Made by a program: the position numbers and the translations under genes | Notes under the pieces: model-generated | Told to the model about the DNA's origin: nothing | Seen by the model: the letters and a program-made list of their open reading frames with translations, nothing else | Databases searched by the model: none | NCBI RefSeq assembly: GCF_001598335.1 | Contig: NZ_BCYT01000001.1 | Coordinates: 186,001-250,000 of the forward strand | Length of the DNA stretch: 64,000 nucleotides | Origin: Sphingobium abikonense NBRC 16140 | Lineage (GTDB): Bacteria; Pseudomonadota; Alphaproteobacteria; Sphingomonadales; Sphingomonadaceae | Direction of reading: 5' to 3' | In this document: piece after piece, positions 10,286 through 18,736 of the stretch | Numbering within the stretch: position 1 is the first letter of the stretch | Layout: each line of letters opens with the position of its first letter

Positions 10286-11551
10286 TTATTGCGCGACGAT
10301 GCTGGAAAGCGCGGCGGGGTTACCATCGGAGGGGCGGGGCGTGACCCCGATCAACCGCGCGAGCATTGGATAGACATCGACATTGGTGAAGTCAGGCGCG
10401 GGCTTTGCGCCTTTCACGAAGGCGGGGCCGTTGGCGATAAACAGCGCCTGCATTTCGGGCGCCCTATCGTCCCAGCCATGGCTTCCGCCCGATCTGGGCT
10501 TTGTGGGGGTCGTCGCCTGGACTTCCCAGCCGGTTTGCCCAAGACAGAAATAGGGCGGAATGCGCCGATGGGTGCCGTAATGAAAGCGAGCCGGAATCTC
10601 GCTCTTTCGCCAGCATTGCATATGGGGGTGGGGCTTCAAGAGCGCGGCCTCGAGGGCCTTTTCACGGCCGGGCACGGCAGCCAGGGTCGCGTAAGGCCCG
10701 CTTTCGACAACCCGATAATCCGCAGGGTTGGCGACCTTGTCGAGCGCCACGACGCGCTCGCTGGAACTGGCTGCCATGCCGTGATCGGCGAGGATGATGA
10801 GGTTTGCCGGCTGGCCCATTGCTTTGAGGCCGTCGACCAGGTCGCCCACGCGGGAATCGACCTCTGCCAGAGCGCGCGTCGTTTCCGGTGCATCCGGGCC
10901 GTAGACATGCCCGGCCGTATCGACGGTATCGAAATAGAGCGTCACGAATTTGGGGCGGATATCGGCGGGACGACGCAGCACGTCGAGCACCATGTTGACC
11001 CGCTGCGTCCCGTCGATCGCCTGATTGAACTGCGCCCAGTCGCTGGGGCGCGTGGCCCCGCTGATGGTGTAGGGCCAGGCCTGTTCCTTGGTGCCTCCCC
11101 AGGGCACGTTGGAACCAGGCCAGAACATCGTGGCCGTGCGCACGCCAGCTTTTTCCGCCGTCACCCAGATCGGTTCGGCCTCGCTCCACCAATAGGGGTC
11201 ATCGCTCGCCATGGTGAACTTGTCGTCCGGGCGGCTGACGTCCTCCATGCTGTTGGCAACGATGCCGTTTCGGTCGGGCCTGTCCCCCGTCACGATGGCC
11301 CAATGATTGGGGAAGGTCTTTGTTGGGAAGGAGGGCCGCATGGATGCCTGGACGCCATTACCGGCAAGCGCGGCCAGATGCGGCGTCACCCCGCGTGCAA
11401 GATAGTCGGACCGGAAGCCGTCGATCGACACCAATATGGTGACGGGAGCGCGTTGTTCCGCCGCTGCTGACGTGGCGACAGGCTGAGCGGGCAGCGTGGC
11501 GCAGGCGCCAAGGCACAAAAGAGCAGGAGCAAGAAAGGACAGGCGAAACAT
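10286..11551 (-). CDS. ectonucleotide pyrophosphatase/phosphodiesterase family lipoprotein
   Basis: A 421-residue member of the alkaline-phosphatase superfamily, type I phosphodiesterase/nucleotide pyrophosphatase branch. The N-terminus is a lipoprotein signal with lipobox LGAC (Cys17). The first metal motif SIDGFRSDYL and the nucleophile motif PTKTFPNH (Thr79) are intact. Later metal ligands include YFDTVDTAGHVYGP, LADHGM and GSHGWDD. Likely hydrolyses nucleotide or other phosphodiester bonds at the outer membrane or in the periplasm, releasing substrates for PhoD, its operon partner 10 bp downstream. Regulation by PhoB is suggested by the tandem repeat at 11603-11620, which begins about 50 bp upstream of the ATG. 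Confidence 0.9.
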   Translation of the reverse strand: MFRLSFLAPALLCLGACATLPAQPVATSAAAEQRAPVTILVSIDGFRSDYLARGVTPHLAALAGNGVQASMRPSFPTKTFPNHWAIVTGDRPDRNGIVANSMEDVSRPDDKFTMASDDPYWWSEAEPIWVTAEKAGVRTATMFWPGSNVPWGGTKEQAWPYTISGATRPSDWAQFNQAIDGTQRVNMVLDVLRRPADIRPKFVTLYFDTVDTAGHVYGPDAPETTRALAEVDSRVGDLVDGLKAMGQPANLIILADHGMAASSSERVVALDKVANPADYRVVESGPYATLAAVPGREKALEAALLKPHPHMQCWRKSEIPARFHYGTHRRIPPYFCLGQTGWEVQATTPTKPRSGGSHGWDDRAPEMQALFIANGPAFVKGAKPAPDFTNVDVYPMLARLIGVTPRPSDGNPAALSSIVAQ

Positions 11552-11602
11552 GGCGACTCTATTTTTTGTCGAGAGATATGCCCCGCGCTTAGCAGCAAGG
11601 AT

Positions 11603-11620
11603 GTGACGGTAAAGTGACCG
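11603..11620 (-). promoter_or_regulatory. PhoB box upstream of the phosphodiesterase-phoD operon
   Basis: Read on the minus strand, the site is CGGTCAC-TTTA-CCGTCAC. This is two 7-nt direct repeats separated by 4 A/T bases, the architecture of the Pho box (CTGTCAT-N4-CTGTCAC). Each repeat differs from consensus mainly at its second base. A weak -10-like TAAGCG follows 11 bp later (11586-11591), the expected distance for a PhoB-activated promoter whose -35 is replaced by the box. The genes downstream are two secreted phosphatases, which makes the site biologically sensible. Confidence 0.7.
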
Positions 11621-11635
11621 ATTGTCCCAACCCTG

Positions 11636-12130
11636 TCAGATCAGATGGTCGCGCAGGGCCAGCCATCGGTTCCGCTTCGCTTCCCGCGAGAGGCTGGCAT
11701 AGGCGCCCGAGGTCGAGGGAAGGTCAAGCAGCGCAATGCCGGGGCGCTCGGCCAATTGCCTGCGACCATGCAGGGCGGCCGTCTTCCCATTGAAGGCGAT
11801 GGCGCGAAGATCGGGAAGGCGGTCCACAAAATCGACCAGATTGCGCAGATCAGCCTGGCGAATACGGCTGTCGAGACTGCCATCCCGCTGCGCGCTTTCC
11901 ATCACATCCCAAAGGCCGACGCCATGCGCGCGCAGCCGTTTAAGGCGCATGGCATAGGGCTGTGCCCGCAGATCTTCGCCGACGACATCGCCGATCAAAT
12001 GCCAGAAGGCGTTGCCGCGATGGGCATAATATTCGCCCTGCCGGATGGACGCATCACCCGGCAGGCTGCCCAGGACCAGCACGCGGGTCGTGGCATCGAC
12101 ACTGGGCGGGAAGGCGAATTTGAGGGGCAT
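11636..12130 (-). CDS. DNA-deoxyinosine (hypoxanthine-DNA) glycosylase, uracil-DNA glycosylase superfamily
   Basis: A 164-residue protein. The motif VLVGSLPGDASIRQGEYYAH and then RGNAFWHLIG is the signature of the small DNA-deoxyinosine glycosylase family (UDG superfamily fold). It excises hypoxanthine, and perhaps other deaminated bases, from DNA. The C-terminal part LPSTSGAYASLS corresponds to the second active-site loop. It lies downstream of ychF on the same strand with a 45 bp gap occupied by a small hairpin (12141-12166), and no good Shine-Dalgarno is seen. The related Mug/G:T glycosylase is an alternative label. Confidence 0.85.
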   Translation of the reverse strand: MPLKFAFPPSVDATTRVLVLGSLPGDASIRQGEYYAHRGNAFWHLIGDVVGEDLRAQPYAMRLKRLRAHGVGLWDVMESAQRDGSLDSRIRQADLRNLVDFVDRLPDLRAIAFNGKTAALHGRRQLAERPGIALLDLPSTSGAYASLSREAKRNRWLALRDHLI

Positions 12131-12140
12131 CTTCTAGCTC

Positions 12141-12166
12141 GTCACCCCAGCTTCCGCTGGCATGAC
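12141..12166. repeat. small palindrome between ychF and the glycosylase gene
   Basis: GTCACCCCAGC, a 4-nt loop TTCC, then GCTGGCATGAC form an imperfect 11-bp stem with one mismatch. The sequence resembles the ends of short palindromic intergenic repeats of sphingomonads, which often open with GTCACCCC. It could also act as an attenuating hairpin after ychF; no T-run follows on the minus strand. Confidence 0.6.
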
Positions 12167-12175
12167 GGGAAATAT

Positions 12176-13276
12176 TCAAACATTGAAGCGGAACAGCATG
12201 ATATCGCCGTCCTGGGTGACATAATCCTTGCCTTCGGAGCGCCACTTGCCCGCTTCCTTGGCCCCGGCTTCGCCATTATACTGGACATAATCGGCATAGG
12301 CCATGGTTTCAGCGCGGATGAAGCCCTTTTCGAAATCGGTGTGGATCGCGCCGGCGGCCTGAGGCGCCTTGCTCCCCTTGGCCACAGTCCAGGCGCGGGC
12401 TTCCTTTGGCCCCACGGTGAAGAAGGTGATGAGGCCGAGCAACTCGTATCCTGCGCGGATGATGCGGGCGAGGCCGGCTTCCGTTAGGCCGAGCGCTTCG
12501 AGATATTCGGCGCGTTCTTCGACCGGCATGGTGACCAGTTCGGCCTCGATCGCGGCGGATACGATCACCGCCTTGGCATTTTCGGCTGCTGCCTTTTCAA
12601 ACACGCGGGCCGAATGGGCGTTGCCGGTAGCCGCGCTTTCTTCCTCGACATTGCAGACATAGAGGACGGGCTTGGACGTCAGCAATTGCGCCTGCGCGAA
12701 CAGACGGTCTTCCTCCGGGTCGCGCGGAACGGTGAGGCGCGCGGGCTTGCCGTCGCGCAGCAGGTCGAGCGCCTGGCCCAGAACCGAGGCCGCGGCTTTC
12801 GCTTCCTTGTCGCCCTGCGCCGCCTTCTTGGCGAGATTGGGCACGCGCTTTTCCAGGCTTTCAAGGTCGGCGAGCATCAGTTCGGTTTCGACCGTGTCGG
12901 CGTCAGCTATCGGATCGACCTTGCCCTCGACGTGGGTGATGTCGTCATCCTCGAAACAGCGCAGAACATGCACGATAGCGTCGACTTCGCGGATATTGGC
13001 AAGGAACTGGTTGCCGAGGCCTTCGCCCTTGGACGCGCCGCGCACCAGGCCCGCGATATCAACGAAGCTGAGCTGCGTTTCGATGATCTTGGCGCTGCCG
13101 CCGATCTTGGCGATGGTCTGAAGCCGATCGTCGGGCACCGCGACGCGGCCTTCATTGGGTTCGATGGTGCAAAAGGGATAATTCGCCGCCTGCGCCGCCT
13201 GTGTTTCGGTGAGCGCATTGAACAGGGTGGACTTGCCCACATTGGGAAGACCGACGATACCGCAACGAAAACCCAT
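12176..13276 (-). CDS. ychF: redox-regulated ATPase YchF (Obg-family)
   Basis: A 366-residue P-loop protein of the TRAFAC/Obg group. The G1 motif GLPNVGKST is at residues 9-17. G3 is [20 protein letters not shown], and the G4 position is NVEE in place of NKxD, which is why YchF binds ATP. The C-terminal TGS-like domain ends [17 protein letters not shown], the invariant family ending. YchF binds ribosomes and is involved in stress responses. Length and start are standard. The gene is divergent from the DUF983 gene. Confidence 0.97.
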   Translation of the reverse strand: MGFRCGIVGLPNVGKSTLFNALTETQAAQAANYPFCTIEPNEGRVAVPDDRLQTIAKIGGSAKIIETQLSFVDIAGLVRGASKGEGLGNQFLANIREVDAIVHVLRCFEDDDITHVEGKVDPIADADTVETELMLADLESLEKRVPNLAKKAAQGDKEAKAAASVLGQALDLLRDGKPARLTVPRDPEEDRLFAQAQLLTSKPVLYVCNVEEESAATGNAHSARVFEKAAAENAKAVIVSAAIEAELVTMPVEERAEYLEALGLTEAGLARIIRAGYELLGLITFFTVGPKEARAWTVAKGSKAPQAAGAIHTDFEKGFIRAETMAYADYVQYNGEAGAKEAGKWRSEGKDYVTQDGDIMLFRFNV

Positions 13277-13394
13277 TTGACTGCCTTATTAGATCGGTGT
13301 GATGGACGCGCCGATAGCGCCTTGCGCGCGCAAAGGCCAGCCTTGGACAAATGGCGCCATCGACAGAAGCGCCGGCGCGCGCGATAAGAGGATC

Positions 13395-13850
13395 ATGGCA
13401 CAGCAGGACATCGAACAGGACGACGCGTTCTGGACCGACGCGCATGGCGGACGGTGGAAGAAACGGCCGGCGCTGGAAACCGGCGCGCTCGGTCGTTGTC
13501 CGCGCTGCGGCGATGGGCATATTTTCCGGGGTTTCCTGACGATCCGCGATCATTGCGAAGTGTGCGGCCTCGATTATAGTTTCGCCGACCCGGCGGATGG
13601 GCCAGCCGTTTTCGTGCAATTGTTCGCCTGTGTGCCTGGCGTCATCTTCATCCTGATGCTGGAGATCATGGCACGGCCGCCATGGTGGGTGCATCTGGCC
13701 GTGGGCCTGCCCGTGGTGATCCTGACGACCGTCCTGCCTCTGCGTCCTATCAAGGGCTGGCTGGTCGCCGCTCAGTTCACGACGCGGGCGCAGGAAGCGG
13801 GGACGGCCGAGCTGTGGGCGAAATTGCGCAAGGACGGACGTGAGGGCTGA
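13395..13850 (+). CDS. DUF983 family membrane protein
   Basis: A 151-residue protein with a zinc-ribbon-like pair of cysteine motifs (RCPRCGDGHIF at about 35 and CEVCGLD at about 57). Two hydrophobic segments follow at about residues 75-95 and 100-120. This is the usual architecture of DUF983; its function is unknown. The ATG at 13395 is chosen because AAGAGGA lies a few bases upstream and the protein begins MAQQDIEQDDAFW. The frame is open 32 codons further upstream into the ychF intergenic region. It ends 9 bp before the convergent regulator gene. Confidence 0.85.
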   Translation: MAQQDIEQDDAFWTDAHGGRWKKRPALETGALGRCPRCGDGHIFRGFLTIRDHCEVCGLDYSFADPADGPAVFVQLFACVPGVIFILMLEIMARPPWWVHLAVGLPVVILTTVLPLRPIKGWLVAAQFTTRAQEAGTAELWAKLRKDGREG

Positions 13851-13859
13851 TCGCGCGCT

Positions 13860-15275
13860 TCAGCCGATCCAGTAGGGCACGATTTGGCGGTTGTCTGGAT
13901 CGACATGGATCGGCCGGTCGGCCGGTGGAAAGGCGCGCTGGTCGCAGCTTTGTCGCGGGCACAGGCGGCAGGTGATGCCGATCGGGGTCGCCGCACCTTC
14001 CTCCTGCAAATGGAGGCCATCGGCATAGACGAAATTGGCGGCATGGGCGACTTCGCAGCCCAGCACCACGGCGTAGCGACGCGGCGTCCGCTTGTAGCTG
14101 CCCGATGGTTTGACCAGCCCTTTGGCCATCGACACGTAGCGAACGCCATCGGGGGTTTCGCCCAGCTGCACGTTGATGCGGTCGGGGACCGCCACCGCCT
14201 CATGGACGTTCCAGAGCGGACAGGCACCGCCAAAGCGGGCGAATTGCAGGCGCGTGGCGCTGTGTCGCTTGGTGATGTTCCCGGCCATGTCAACGCGGCA
14301 GAAAAAGAAGGGAATGCCGCGCAGGCCCGGCCGTTGCAGCGTCGACAAGCGGTGGCAGGCCTGTTCGAAACTGACGCCAAAGGTGCGGGCGAGCCGGTCG
14401 ATATCATGCCGCATCGTCCGCGCCGCTTCGCGAAAAGCAGCATAGGGCATCAGCAGCGCGCCGGCGGCGTAATTGCCAAGGCCGATCGCCAACAGCCGGT
14501 CAGCACCCGGGACGGGCAAGGCCGCCTTTTCAACGACATCGGCAATCACCGCCTGCCCCTCCAGCAGCATCAATTGATGGGCCAGCATGAACTTGCGGCT
14601 TTCGGTCGGCAGCGCGGCGTTGATGAACAGCCGACGATCGGCGGCGCGATAGGCGCGCAACGCACTGTCGGGCGTTTCGGCGATCAATGTTTCGATACCG
14701 TGGCGACGGGCCAACGCTTCGACCAGCATCCCTTCGTCCAGCACCTGGCCCGCCGAGAAGCTGTCCGCCATGTCCTCCGCCAGGCAGTCGAGCGCATGGA
14801 CATAATTGCCGGATTCATGAAACCAGTCTCGTGCTGCTTCCCAAGGAAGGCGTGCCTGAACCTCATGATCATTGGCGATTGCCTCCTCGATCATGTTGAT
14901 CCGTTCATTGGCGCGCATGTGGGCGTTGTAGAGATCGACATAGCGGGCGGCGAATTCGGGGAATTGCAGGTGCAGCTTTTCGATGCGCTCCGGCTCCATC
15001 AGCGTACCGGGCAGCTCGGGATGGGCCAGCGCATAGGTGAAGGCGCCCAGCAATTGCTCCTCCTCCCGACTGTCGAAGCTTGCCCAGTCGGTGGGGAAGG
15101 CGCTGGCCACCGCAGCCTTGACCTTTGCCGTCAATGGCCGGTCGTCATTCTCAAGCTGGCTGAGATAGGATACGGATATGCCCAGCGCCTGCGCCATCGT
15201 CGCCTGGTCCATGCGGTGGTCCAGGCGGAGCTGGCGCAGACGAGGACCTGCGAAGATACGGTTGCCACGTGCCAT
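13860..15275 (-). CDS. short-chain fatty acyl regulator (ScfR/PccR-type) XRE-family transcription factor
   Basis: A 471-residue regulator. It has an N-terminal Cro/CI-type helix-turn-helix at about residues 10-65 (DHRMDQATMAQALGISVSYL, then SQLENDDRP). A middle ImmA/IrrE-like region and a C-terminal short-chain-acyl sensing domain follow, with a conserved cysteine-containing segment (TCRLCPRQSCDQRAFPP). This is the architecture of RamB, MccR and PccR, which control propionate and acetate assimilation. It is divergent from pccB across about 120 bp holding several TTTGCAAA-type motifs, so it probably controls pccB and possibly itself in response to propionyl-CoA (inference). The ATG at 15275 begins MARGNRIFAG. 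The frame remains open far upstream only because it runs antisense to pccB. Confidence 0.9.
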   Translation of the reverse strand: MARGNRIFAGPRLRQLRLDHRMDQATMAQALGISVSYLSQLENDDRPLTAKVKAAVASAFPTDWASFDSREEEQLLGAFTYALAHPELPGTLMEPERIEKLHLQFPEFAARYVDLYNAHMRANERINMIEEAIANDHEVQARLPWEAARDWFHESGNYVHALDCLAEDMADSFSAGQVLDEGMLVEALARRHGIETLIAETPDSALRAYRAADRRLFINAALPTESRKFMLAHQLMLLEGQAVIADVVEKAALPVPGADRLLAIGLGNYAAGALLMPYAAFREAARTMRHDIDRLARTFGVSFEQACHRLSTLQRPGLRGIPFFFCRVDMAGNITKRHSATRLQFARFGGACPLWNVHEAVAVPDRINVQLGETPDGVRYVSMAKGLVKPSGSYKRTPRRYAVVLGCEVAHAANFVYADGLHLQEEGAATPIGITCRLCPRQSCDQRAFPPADRPIHVDPDNRQIVPYWIG

Positions 15276-15288
15276 CTGACGGCCATAA

Positions 15289-15333
15289 TTTGCAAAGTCG
15301 TGATTTGCAAATTGGCAAATTCGCATTTGCGAA
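15289..15333. promoter_or_regulatory. cluster of TTTGCAAA-type operator motifs between the ScfR-type regulator and pccB
   Basis: Four copies of an 8-bp palindromic motif are packed in 45 bp: TTTGCAAA at 15289-15296 and 15304-15311, TTGGCAAA at 15312-15319 and TTTGCGAA at 15326-15333. The last is also half of a larger palindrome, TTCGCA-TT-TGCGAA (15320-15333). PccR of Rhodobacter is known to bind paired TTTGCAAA elements near its own gene and pccB, so this is the likely binding site. The cluster sits 13-58 bp upstream of the regulator ATG and 66-110 bp upstream of the pccB ATG. Confidence 0.75.
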
Positions 15334-15398
15334 GAGGCGCATGCGCTGGCTAGGAGAGACGCCAACCGGTCTGAGCCGCTTTTGGAGAGATGCCCTTT

Positions 15399-16931
15399 AT
15401 GTCGAAGCTCGCCATCATCGAACAGTTGGAAGCCAAGCGTGACGCTGCGCGTCTGGGCGGCGGACAGCGCCGCATCGACGCCCAGCACGCCAAGGGCAAG
15501 CTGACCGCGCGCGAGCGGATCGAAGTGCTGATGGATGAGGGCAGCTTCGAAGAGATCGACATGTATGTCGAACATAATTGCGTCGATTTCGGGATGGACG
15601 AAGCGCATGTGCCCGGCGATGGCGTCGTCACGGGGTCGGGAACGATCAACGGCCGCCTCGTCTTCGTCTTCAGCCAGGATTTCACCGTCTATGGCGGCGC
15701 GGTGTCCGAACGACATGCGATGAAAATCTGCAAGATCATGGACATGGCGATGAAGGTCGGCGCGCCCGTCATCGGCCTCAACGACAGCGGCGGCGCGCGT
15801 ATCCAGGAAGGCGTGGCGTCGCTGGGTGGCTATGCCGAAATTTTCCAACGCAACGTGCTGGCATCGGGCGTCGTGCCGCAGATCAGCGTCATCATGGGGC
15901 CTTGCGCGGGCGGCGCGGTCTATTCCCCGGCCATGACCGACTTCATCTTCATGGTGAAGGACAGCAGTTTCATGTTCGTCACAGGCCCCGACGTCGTCAA
16001 GACGGTCACGAACGAAGTGGTGACACAGGAAGAATTGGGCGGCGCGGTGACGCACACCACCAAGTCAGGGGTCGCCGACGTGGCGTTCGAGAATGATATC
16101 GAGGCGTTGCTGGCGGTCCGCGATTTCGTGGACTTCCTGCCTGCGTCCAACCGCGATCCGGTGCCTGAACGGCCGAGCGCGGACCCATGGGACCGGATCG
16201 AGCCCAGCCTCGACACGCTGATCCCGGCCAACGCCAATCAACCTTACGACATGCACGAACTGATCCGCAAAGTCGTGGACGAAGGCGAGTTTTTCGAAGT
16301 CCAGCCGGCTCATGCCGGCAATATCCTGTGCGGCTTCGGCCGCATCGAGGGAAAGACCGTGGGCATTATCGCCAACCAGCCGATTGTGCTGGCGGGTGTG
16401 CTGGACATTAATTCTTCAAAGAAGGCGGGGCGTTTCGTGCGTTTCTGCGATGCCTTCGAAATTCCGATCGTGACGTTTGTGGACGTGCCGGGCTTCCTGC
16501 CTGGCACCGCGCAGGAATTGAACGGCATCATCAAGCACGGCGCGAAGCTGCTGTTCGCCTATGCCGAAGCGACAGTGCCCAAGATTACCGTCATCACGCG
16601 CAAGGCCTATGGCGGCGCTTATGACGTCATGAGTTCCAAGCATTTGCGCGGCGACCTCAACTATGCCTGGCCGACAGCCGAGATTGCGGTGATGGGCGCG
16701 AAGGGCGCGGTGGAAATCATCTTCCGCGGCAAGACAACCGAAGAGATTGCGGAAAAGACCGCCGAATATGAAGCGCGCTTCGCCAACCCCTTTGTGGCAG
16801 CCAGTAAGGGCTTCATCGACGAGGTGATTCAGCCGCATTCGACTCGCAAGCGCATCGCCCTTGGCCTGCGCAAGCTGCGGAATAAGCAGTTGGAAAACCC
16901 GTGGAAGAAGCATGACAATATTCCGCTGTAA
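15399..16931 (+). CDS. pccB: propionyl-CoA carboxylase beta subunit (carboxyltransferase)
   Basis: A 510-residue acyl-CoA carboxyltransferase, the partner of the biotinylated PccA. It transfers carboxyl from biotin to propionyl-CoA to make methylmalonyl-CoA. Both crotonase-fold halves are present. The oxyanion-type glycine motifs are at GGARIQEG and [11 protein letters not shown] in the N-half, and GFLPGTAQE and [11 protein letters not shown] in the C-half. The start at 15399 ([10 protein letters not shown]) is preferred: GGAG lies 11 nt upstream, whereas for the ATG three codons earlier it would be only 2 nt away. It is the first gene of the propionate module, divergent from its presumed regulator, with the thiolase gene 29 bp downstream. 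Confidence 0.95.
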   Translation: MSKLAIIEQLEAKRDAARLGGGQRRIDAQHAKGKLTARERIEVLMDEGSFEEIDMYVEHNCVDFGMDEAHVPGDGVVTGSGTINGRLVFVFSQDFTVYGGAVSERHAMKICKIMDMAMKVGAPVIGLNDSGGARIQEGVASLGGYAEIFQRNVLASGVVPQISVIMGPCAGGAVYSPAMTDFIFMVKDSSFMFVTGPDVVKTVTNEVVTQEELGGAVTHTTKSGVADVAFENDIEALLAVRDFVDFLPASNRDPVPERPSADPWDRIEPSLDTLIPANANQPYDMHELIRKVVDEGEFFEVQPAHAGNILCGFGRIEGKTVGIIANQPIVLAGVLDINSSKKAGRFVRFCDAFEIPIVTFVDVPGFLPGTAQELNGIIKHGAKLLFAYAEATVPKITVITRKAYGGAYDVMSSKHLRGDLNYAWPTAEIAVMGAKGAVEIIFRGKTTEEIAEKTAEYEARFANPFVAASKGFIDEVIQPHSTRKRIALGLRKLRNKQLENPWKKHDNIPL

Positions 16932-16960
16932 GCGGCTTGGTCATCAGCGGAGTGAATTTC

Positions 16961-18151
16961 ATGAGTGAAGCACAGGACATCTTCATCGTCGCGGGTGCGC
17001 GGACCGCGATTGGGACATTTGGCGGCTCGCTGGCATCATTCCGGCCAGCCGAACTCGGCACGATCGTCATCAAGGAAGCGATCGAGAGAGCGGGTATCAG
17101 CGGCGCGGACGTGCAGAATGTCGTCATTGGCACCGTGGTCCCGACCCAGCCCAAGGATGCCTATGTCAGCCGGGTTGCGGCGGTCAATGCTGGGGTGCCG
17201 ATCGACGCACCGGCAATGAACGTCAACAGGCTCTGCGGTTCGGGGCTTCAGGCGATCGTGTCGGCTGCGCAGGCGATTGCGCTGGGCGAGCATGATATCG
17301 CGGTGGCAGGCGGAGCGGAGTCCATGTCCAACGCCCCCCATATGGTCCTGTCTGCGCGCAACGGGCAGAAGATGGGTAATATCGAGATGGTCGACGCCAT
17401 GCTTGGCGCGCTGCACGACCCCTTTGAGAATATTCATATGGGCGTGACGGCGGAAAATGTCGCCGAACGCTGCGGCATAAGCCGGGAGGAACAGGATGCC
17501 GTGGCGGTCGAAAGCCATAGGCGCGCGGCAGCCGCCATCGCGGCAGGCTATTTCAAAGAGCAGATCATTCCTGTCGAGATAAAGACGCGCAAGGGCGTCA
17601 CCATCTTTGACACCGACGAGCATGTCCGCGCCGACGCATCGCTCGAGGGAATGGGCGGCCTTCGTCCAGTGTTCAAGAAAGATGGCACGGTGACGGCGGG
17701 CAACGCGTCAGGCATCAACGACGGCGCGGGCGCTGTCGTGCTGGCCAGCGGCAAGGCCGTCGCGGAGAAGGGCCTGAAGCCGCTCGCCCGGATCATCGCC
17801 TGGGGCCATGCCGGCGTTGAGCCCAACGTGATGGGGCTGGGTCCGGTGAAAGCGGTTCCGGTCGCGCTTGCCCGCGCGGGTTTGACGCTCGACCAGATGG
17901 ACGTGATCGAAAGCAACGAAGCCTTTGCCGCCCAGGCGTGCGGCGTCGCCAAGGAACTGGGGTTTGATCCGGCCAAGACCAATCCCAACGGGTCGGGCAT
18001 TTCGCTTGGCCATCCCATTGGTGCGACGGGCGCGATCCTGACGATCAAGGCGGCCTATGAACTGAAACGCACCGGCGGGCGCTACGCGCTGATCACCATG
18101 TGCATCGGCGGCGGCCAGGGTATCGCGATGGTGATCGAGGCGGTGGCATGA
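16961..18151 (+). CDS. acetyl-CoA C-acetyltransferase (beta-ketothiolase)
   Basis: A 396-residue thiolase. The acyl-accepting cysteine lies in NRLCGSGLQ (Cys92). The second half has the NEAFAAQ motif, the GHPIGATGA histidine motif and the C-terminal cysteine loop CIGGGQG. It catalyses reversible condensation or thiolysis of 3-ketoacyl-CoA. In this operon it may feed 3-ketovaleryl-CoA or 2-methylacetoacetyl-CoA cleavage to propionyl-CoA (inference from context). GGAG lies 8 nt before the ATG at 16961. Its stop overlaps the start of the epimerase (ATGA). A second thiolase is encoded at 25698-26870 next to the PHA genes. Confidence 0.93.
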   Translation: MSEAQDIFIVAGARTAIGTFGGSLASFRPAELGTIVIKEAIERAGISGADVQNVVIGTVVPTQPKDAYVSRVAAVNAGVPIDAPAMNVNRLCGSGLQAIVSAAQAIALGEHDIAVAGGAESMSNAPHMVLSARNGQKMGNIEMVDAMLGALHDPFENIHMGVTAENVAERCGISREEQDAVAVESHRRAAAAIAAGYFKEQIIPVEIKTRKGVTIFDTDEHVRADASLEGMGGLRPVFKKDGTVTAGNASGINDGAGAVVLASGKAVAEKGLKPLARIIAWGHAGVEPNVMGLGPVKAVPVALARAGLTLDQMDVIESNEAFAAQACGVAKELGFDPAKTNPNGSGISLGHPIGATGAILTIKAAYELKRTGGRYALITMCIGGGQGIAMVIEAVA

Positions 18152-18591
18152 AGCTGGGGCGGCTCAATCATATTGGGGTGGCGACGCCGTCGCTGGAGGC
18201 AAGCCTTGCCTATTATCGCGACGTCATGGGCGCGACGCTTGCGCACGAGCCGTTCGACCTGCCGGCGCAGGGGGTTAAGGTCTGCTTCGTCGATACGCCT
18301 GGCGAGAACGGCACGGCGGGAACGCAGATCGAATTGATCGAACCCTTGGGCGAGGCCAGCCCGATCCATGGGTTTCTGGCCAAGAACCCGGCCGGCGGGC
18401 AGCATCATATGTGCTATGAAGTGGCCGATATCATGGAAGCCAAGGCCTGGTTCGAAGGGTTGGGGAAGAAGATACTGGGCGAGCCGCGCATCGGCGCACA
18501 TGGCACGCCGATCTTCTTCGTGCACCCAAAGGACATGAACGGGGTGCTGACCGAAATCATGGAGACGCCCAAGGCTGGTGCCGGGCACTAA
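18148..18591 (+). CDS. mce: methylmalonyl-CoA epimerase
   Basis: A 147-residue protein of the vicinal oxygen chelate superfamily. It begins MKLGRLNHIGVATPSLEAS, the usual MCE opening with the first metal-binding His. A second His occurs in GGQHHMCYEV and the last ligand Glu near VLTEIME. It converts (S)- to (R)-methylmalonyl-CoA between PccAB and the mutase. The start at 18148 overlaps the thiolase stop by 4 bp. A longer frame beginning at 18100 would lie within the thiolase gene and adds non-family sequence. A palindromic repeat follows immediately before the mutase gene. Confidence 0.95.
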   Translation: MKLGRLNHIGVATPSLEASLAYYRDVMGATLAHEPFDLPAQGVKVCFVDTPGENGTAGTQIELIEPLGEASPIHGFLAKNPAGGQHHMCYEVADIMEAKAWFEGLGKKILGEPRIGAHGTPIFFVHPKDMNGVLTEIMETPKAGAGH

Positions 18592-18596
18592 CATCA

Positions 18597-18710
18597 CCGT
18601 TCGTCCTGAGTAGCCACTGAGCGTGTCGAAGTGGCGTATCGAAGGACAGCGACGGCAAGACCCTTCGATACGAGGCTTCGACAGGCTCAGCCTCTACTCA
18701 GGGCGAACGG
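18597..18710. repeat. long imperfect inverted repeat between mce and the mutase gene
   Basis: Two arms of about 50 nt face each other. The left begins CCGTTCGTCCTGAGTAGCCA and ends near TCGAAGG. The right begins CCTTCGATACGAGGCTTCGA and ends GGGCGAACGG. The arms share CTGAG, GTCGAAG and GTATCGAAGG blocks in mirror order, separated by about 14 nt. Such CCGTTCG...CGAACGG units are common in sphingomonad intergenic DNA as I recall. Transcribed, it would fold into a large hairpin inside the operon message. Confidence 0.85.
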
Positions 18711-18736
18711 ATCAAGTTTGGATTGGGCTGAAACTA

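Noticed and set aside
15276..16055. N-terminal extension of the ScfR-type regulator frame
   Set aside because: It runs antisense through pccB. The family N-terminus and helix-turn-helix start at the ATG at 15275.
18623..18736. Upstream extension of the methylmalonyl-CoA mutase frame
   Set aside because: The extension translates the palindromic repeat and is not family-like; the mutase N-terminus begins at 18737.
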